This document shows positions 8,072-11,563 of a DNA stretch of 11,563 bases, piece after piece; the first letter of the stretch is position 1, and each line of letters opens with the position of its first letter. A program made the position numbers and the translations under genes. This DNA is from an uncultured Actinomycetes bacterium (lineage in GTDB: Bacteria; Actinomycetota; Actinomycetes; Nanopelagicales; Nanopelagicaceae). Location: positions 1 to 11,563 of the forward strand of contig CAIJOE010000083.1 in the NCBI GenBank assembly GCA_903822245.1, in the 5' to 3' direction. The notes below the pieces were generated by a model. It saw only the letters and a list, made by a program, of their open reading frames with translations. It searched no databases and had not been told where the DNA came from.

Positions 8072-8663
8072 TTCATTGACTCCGAAATCCAATGATGCAG
8101 GACTAGTCGCTGCAGCTAAGGCTAATACGCCAATTGAAAGTCAAGAAGCTTCATCATTCTTTAAGCAATTACTTGGTTTCTGGGTTACTTTCGTTACGCA
8201 GTTTAAGAAGGCAAATACCGTGCAATACCCAGAAGGAAAAGTTCCTACTGAGGAGCGCTTCCATGGTCGTCATCAACTAAATCGTTATGAAGATGGTTTG
8301 GAAAAATGCATTGGTTGCGAGCTTTGTGCTTGGGCCTGTCCGGCAGATGCAATTTTGGTCGAGGGCGCAGATAACACTGAGGAAGCACGATTCTCACCTG
8401 GTGAGCGCTATGGCAAGGTTTATCAAATCAATTACTTACGTTGCATTTTCTGTGGTCTTTGTATTGAAGCTTGCCCAACTCGGGCACTAACGATGACCAA
8501 TGAATATGAACTTGCTGATTCATCACGTGCAAAGCTGATCTTTGAAAAAGAAGATCTACTTGCCCCACTTCGCCAAGGTATGTTGCAACCACCTCACGCA
8601 ATGGAAACAGGAAAGACCCATATTGATTATTACTTAGGAAATGTTAAGGGAGCCGGACAATGA
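8064..8663 (+). CDS. nuoI: NADH-quinone oxidoreductase subunit I (TYKY/23 kDa, clusters N6a and N6b)
   Basis: NuoI is an 8Fe ferredoxin-type subunit that carries electrons from NuoG to cluster N2 in NuoB. The 199-residue protein has two classical motifs: Cys82, 85, 88 and 92 ([12 protein letters not shown]) and Cys127, 130, 133 and 137 ([12 protein letters not shown]). The cysteine before each proline serves the opposite cluster, as in bacterial ferredoxins. An amphipathic, membrane-contacting stretch with the family's [11 protein letters not shown] and [19 protein letters not shown] blocks precedes them. The first ~30 residues form a poorly conserved hydrophilic leader. The ATG at 8064 overlaps the end of nuoH by 8 nt, the longest overlap here, with no clear Shine-Dalgarno. 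No other in-frame ATG precedes the conserved region, so the start is well supported. Confidence 0.97.
   Translation: MDNSLTPKSNDAGLVAAAKANTPIESQEASSFFKQLLGFWVTFVTQFKKANTVQYPEGKVPTEERFHGRHQLNRYEDGLEKCIGCELCAWACPADAILVEGADNTEEARFSPGERYGKVYQINYLRCIFCGLCIEACPTRALTMTNEYELADSSRAKLIFEKEDLLAPLRQGMLQPPHAMETGKTHIDYYLGNVKGAGQ
8646..8652 (+). promoter_or_regulatory. Shine-Dalgarno sequence of nuoJ
   Basis: AAGGGAG at 8646-8652, with core GGAG, ends 7 nt before the nuoJ ATG at 8660 and lies inside the end of nuoI. The good match and spacing support this start. Confidence 0.6.
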
Positions 8664-9442
8664 TTAGCCTGGCTCTTCAAATGGGTGCAACCAAGACTCC
8701 AGAAGCAGTTCTATTTTGGATCATGGCTCCTATTGCCGTAATTGCTGCCCTTGGAATGCTTTTTGCAAAGAAAGCAGTTCACTCAGCGCTACTTCTTGCA
8801 TGGGTAATGATTACCTTGGCTTTTTTCTATATTGCCGAAGGTGCACTTTTCCTAGGAATTGTTCAAGTAGTTGTATATACCGGAGCAGTAATGATGCTCT
8901 TCCTATTTATTCTTATGTTGGTTGGTGTTGATTCTTCTGATTCATTAGTAGAAACCATTAAGGGTCAGCGTTCCACCTCAATTGTGGCCGCGGTTGGACT
9001 TGGTGGACTATTGATTTCACTAGTTGGCCGGGCAACTGTTGGTGCAAAATCACTCGGTGTTGAGACAGCAAATGCTAAAGGAAATGTGCAAGCACTAGCC
9101 GAAGAGTTATTCACTAAATATGTCTGGGCTTTTGAAGTTGTTTCAGCTTTACTTATTACCGCCGCACTTGGCGCAATGGTCTTGGCGCATAGTCAAAATA
9201 TAAAGTCTCGCACGGCACAACGCGATCAATCGATTGCTCGCTTTAGAAAAGATTCTTTGGCAGAGGCCGCTGGTTTACCAGCGCCAGGTGTTTTTGCCCG
9301 CCATAACGCAGTTGATGTTCCAGCTCTACTGCCAGATGGAACACCAGCCCCATCATCTATCTCAGGAACCCTTAAAGCTCGTGGAGATATGTTGGAGAGT
9401 GCGCTCTTTGAATTAGAAGTGAAAGAAGTGGAGGAAGACTAA
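8660..9442 (+). CDS. nuoJ: NADH-quinone oxidoreductase subunit J (ND6)
   Basis: NuoJ is a membrane subunit next to NuoA, NuoH and NuoK. Its third helix moves during turnover and helps link the quinone cavity to the pump chain. The 260-residue protein shows five hydrophobic segments at roughly 18-35, 41-58, 62-90, 107-123 and 155-177. The conserved helix 3 block [20 protein letters not shown] includes the Tyr73-Thr-Gly75 region, where the family has its pi-bulge. From about residue 178 a soluble, Pro-, Ala- and charge-rich tail of about 80 residues follows; E. coli NuoJ (184 aa) lacks it, while actinobacterial NuoJ proteins commonly have a tail. The start overlaps the nuoI stop (ATGA). The stop TAA directly abuts the nuoK ATG. 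Confidence 0.97.
   Translation: MISLALQMGATKTPEAVLFWIMAPIAVIAALGMLFAKKAVHSALLLAWVMITLAFFYIAEGALFLGIVQVVVYTGAVMMLFLFILMLVGVDSSDSLVETIKGQRSTSIVAAVGLGGLLISLVGRATVGAKSLGVETANAKGNVQALAEELFTKYVWAFEVVSALLITAALGAMVLAHSQNIKSRTAQRDQSIARFRKDSLAEAAGLPAPGVFARHNAVDVPALLPDGTPAPSSISGTLKARGDMLESALFELEVKEVEED
9430..9435 (+). promoter_or_regulatory. Strong Shine-Dalgarno sequence of nuoK
   Basis: GGAGGA ends 7 nt before the nuoK ATG at 9443 and is the best ribosome-binding site in the window. It also encodes part of the acidic C-terminus of NuoJ (EVEED). It serves the one junction where the two genes abut without sharing a base. Confidence 0.75.
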
Positions 9443-9742
9443 ATGGATATCTCTAACTACCTCTATCTATCAGTTGCCCTCTTTACAATCGGAGCAGTTG
9501 GAGTTGTGGTTCGTCGCAACGCAATCGTTGTCTTTATGTGTGTTGAACTAATGCTTAATGCTGCAAACCTAGCTTTTGTAACTTTCTCTCGTCTAAATGG
9601 AAATTTGGACGGTCAAGTTGCTTCCTTCTTTACTATGGTTGTTGCTGCTTGTGAAGTTGTAATTGGCCTAGCGATTATTGTCACGATATTTCGTTCCCGT
9701 CGATCAGCATCTGTTGATGATGCTAGTTTGTTGAAGCGATAA
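9443..9742 (+). CDS. nuoK: NADH-quinone oxidoreductase subunit K (ND4L)
   Basis: NuoK is a small three-helix membrane subunit, related in fold to MnhC/MrpC, that forms part of the proton path between NuoJ/NuoH and the antiporter-like subunits. The 99-residue length is standard. Helices lie at about 3-23, 27-48 and 60-84. The two buried glutamates needed for coupling are present: Glu35 in [17 protein letters not shown] and Glu71 in [13 protein letters not shown], matching E. coli Glu36 and Glu72. The start is fixed by a strong GGAGGA site 7 nt upstream. The gene abuts nuoJ and shares one base with nuoL (TAATG). Confidence 0.98.
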   Translation: MDISNYLYLSVALFTIGAVGVVVRRNAIVVFMCVELMLNAANLAFVTFSRLNGNLDGQVASFFTMVVAACEVVIGLAIIVTIFRSRRSASVDDASLLKR

Positions 9743-11563
9743 TGAACGCAAATAACCTGATTGTATTTCTAATTGCGCTACCACTTGCAAGTTCTGCATT
9801 CTTGCTCCTATCTGGACGAAAGAGTGATAAGTGGGGCCATCTACTTGCAACTGCAGTATCTGCAACCACTTTCTTTATCGGTGCCTATGAGTTCTTCCAG
9901 ATGCATTCAAGGTCATCGGCCGATCGCCCACTTACGCAAAAACTCTTTGAGTGGATCTCAGTCGGGAATTTCCAAGTCAATGCCTCCCTTCTTCTAGATC
10001 AGCTCTCGATTTGTTTTGTCCTTCTTATTACTGGCGTTGGGACTCTGATTCATATCTATTCGATTGAATATATGTCTCATGACCAGAATCGTCGACGCTT
10101 TTTTGCTTATTTAAACCTTTTCATAGCTGCAATGCTTCTACTTGTTCTAGGTGATTCGTATCTAAATCTTTACGTTGGTTGGGAAGGCGTTGGTCTTGCC
10201 TCATACCTTTTGATTGGTTTCTGGAATCAAAAGCCGGCCTATGCCACAGCTGCTAAAAAGGCATTTGTCGCTAACCGTGTTGGTGATGTTGGGCTTTCAC
10301 TTGCAATCATGATTGCCTTTACACAATTTGGAACTGTGAGCTTTGCTGGTGTTAAAGATGGCGCCCCTCATGCCTCACCTGCGGCCCTTACAGCCCTCGG
10401 TGCAATGTTGTTATTGGCTGCTGCCGGTAAGTCAGCGCAGTTCCCATTGCAATCATGGCTTGGTGATGCAATGGCTGGTCCAACTCCAGTATCAGCGCTT
10501 ATTCACGCAGCAACCATGGTTACTGCAGGTGTTTATTTAATTACTCGCTCTAACTTTGTTTTTGATGCTTCACCTACTGCGCAAGTTATGGTTGTTAGTG
10601 TTGGCGCAATCACGCTGCTCTTTGGTGCGATTATCGGTACTGCTAAAGATGATATTAAGAAGGCACTCGCTGCCTCTACCATGTCTCAAATTGGTTACAT
10701 GATCTTGGCAACCGGCCTTGGTCCAGTTGGTTATGCATTTGCCATCCTTCACCTACTAACTCACGGTTTCTTTAAGGCCGGCATGTTCTTGGGCGCTGGA
10801 TCAGTGATGCACGGCATGGATGATGAAGTAAATATGCGTCGCTATGGTGGTCTTGCTAAAGCAATGCCAATCACCGCTGTCACATTTGGTCTTGGTTACC
10901 TAGCCATCCTTGGCGTCCCACCATTTGCTGGCTTTTATTCCAAAGATAAAATTATTGAAACAGCACTAAATGCTGGCGGGACGAAGGGAATACTCCTCGG
11001 GGGAGCGACTCTGCTAGGCGCAGCAATTACTGCTTTCTATATGACCCGCGTTGTTGTGCTCACCTTTACTGGTGCAAAGCGTTGGGACGATAAGGCCCAC
11101 CCTCATGAGTCACCAATTCTTATGTGGTTACCAATGGCAATTTTGGCAATTGGCTCAGTTGCTTCAGGCTTCCTATTAAGTTCAGGTAGCGCACTAGTTA
11201 ATTGGTTACAACCAATTGTTAATGCGGGCCACCACGAACATGGCGAAGAGCTATTAAAGCCATTAGTTGTTTCACTTCTTGCCCTCGCAGTAGTGGCAAT
11301 AGGTGTTCTAACTGCAGTCTTTAAGTATCGCAGCGTGCCGGTTCAGGCGCCAGAAAAGGTTTCAGTATTTACACGAGCTGCTCGCAAAGATCTTTATCAA
11401 GATTCCTTTAATGAAGCCGTTCTTATGCGTCCTGGTCAAAAGCTCACAAGTGGTTTGATCTTTACTGATAACAAGATCATCGATGGCATTGTTCGAAGCT
11501 TTGGAGCAGTAATTGCTATTACTTCTACATCAATGCGCAAGATCCAAAACGGATATGTTCGTA
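9742..11563 (+). CDS. nuoL: NADH-quinone oxidoreductase subunit L (ND5, antiporter-like), C-terminus cut by window edge
   Basis: NuoL is the distal antiporter-like proton-pump subunit of the membrane arm, and its long lateral helix runs along NuoM and NuoN. The ATG at 9742 begins [20 protein letters not shown], and the frame stays open to the last base, giving 607 complete codons. Conserved charged residues are present: Glu148 in the helix 5 motif [12 protein letters not shown], Lys230 in [15 protein letters not shown], His255 in [13 protein letters not shown] and Lys401 in [12 protein letters not shown]. These correspond to E. coli Glu144, Lys229, His254 and Lys399. The segment from about 540 ([12 protein letters not shown]) matches the start of the lateral-helix region. 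Compared with family length, roughly the final transmembrane segment is missing, purely because the window ends. The start shares one base with the nuoK stop, with only a weak GAAG upstream. nuoM and nuoN would be expected to follow. Confidence 0.97.
   Translation, partial: MNANNLIVFLIALPLASSAFLLLSGRKSDKWGHLLATAVSATTFFIGAYEFFQMHSRSSADRPLTQKLFEWISVGNFQVNASLLLDQLSICFVLLITGVGTLIHIYSIEYMSHDQNRRRFFAYLNLFIAAMLLLVLGDSYLNLYVGWEGVGLASYLLIGFWNQKPAYATAAKKAFVANRVGDVGLSLAIMIAFTQFGTVSFAGVKDGAPHASPAALTALGAMLLLAAAGKSAQFPLQSWLGDAMAGPTPVSALIHAATMVTAGVYLITRSNFVFDASPTAQVMVVSVGAITLLFGAIIGTAKDDIKKALAASTMSQIGYMILATGLGPVGYAFAILHLLTHGFFKAGMFLGAGSVMHGMDDEVNMRRYGGLAKAMPITAVTFGLGYLAILGVPPFAGFYSKDKIIETALNAGGTKGILLGGATLLGAAITAFYMTRVVVLTFTGAKRWDDKAHPHESPILMWLPMAILAIGSVASGFLLSSGSALVNWLQPIVNAGHHEHGEELLKPLVVSLLALAVVAIGVLTAVFKYRSVPVQAPEKVSVFTRAARKDLYQDSFNEAVLMRPGQKLTSGLIFTDNKIIDGIVRSFGAVIAITSTSMRKIQNGYVR

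Noticed and set aside
9773..10540. Short + strand open frames of 74 and 65 codons (9773-9997 and 10343-10540)
   Set aside because: They are out-of-frame shadows within nuoL, whose frame is open from 9742 to the window end with clear conserved motifs.
1..11563. Searched for internal promoters, terminators, RNA genes, insertion sequences, repeat arrays and CRISPR
   Set aside because: Continuous coding sequence with only four intergenic bases; no hairpin plus T-run, tRNA-like segment or regularly spaced repeat was seen by eye.

Overview
The whole window is one stretch of a respiratory complex I operon (proton-pumping NADH:quinone oxidoreductase, type I, NDH-1). It holds the end of nuoA, complete nuoB to nuoK, and most of nuoL, all on the + strand in the canonical order A-B-C-D-E-F-G-H-I-J-K-L. 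nuoC and nuoD are separate genes, not fused as in Escherichia coli.

The organism is most likely an actinobacterium with a reduced, fairly AT-rich genome. The protein sequences look actinobacterial: the NuoA end [14 protein letters not shown], the NuoC head [20 protein letters not shown], the NuoD end [11 protein letters not shown], and long C-terminal tails on NuoH and NuoJ. The DNA, by eye, is only in the mid-40s % GC, with many A/T-ending codons, and essentially nothing lies between genes. That combination fits streamlined freshwater planktonic actinobacteria (acI lineage, Nanopelagicales). The lineage is inferred from remembered family sequences, not from a database search.

Layout: 1-45 end of nuoA (membrane arm); 50-3211 nuoB, nuoC, nuoD and nuoE (the quinone-site and connecting module B, C, D, then the 24-kDa electron-input subunit E); 3211-6851 nuoF and nuoG (NADH/FMN site and iron-sulfur wire); 6848-8071 nuoH (quinone-channel membrane subunit); 8064-8663 nuoI (two 4Fe-4S clusters); 8660-9742 nuoJ and nuoK (small membrane subunits); 9742 to the window edge nuoL (antiporter-like pump subunit, C-terminus cut off). 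nuoM and nuoN would be expected next.

Electrons from NADH enter at FMN in NuoF, pass through clusters in NuoE/F/G, NuoI and NuoB, and reduce quinone at the NuoB/NuoD/NuoH interface. This drives proton translocation through NuoH, J, K, L and the missing M and N. All cluster ligands and all pump residues I checked are present, so the enzyme looks intact.

Only four bases (46-49) lie between genes. Neighbouring genes overlap by 1, 4 or 8 nt or abut, which points to a single transcript with translational coupling. I saw no promoter, terminator, RNA gene, mobile element, repeat array or CRISPR. I found no undescribed system here: this is an ordinary, very compact core-metabolism locus. The points worth a second look are gene-junction architecture, start-site choice and lineage-type protein extensions.
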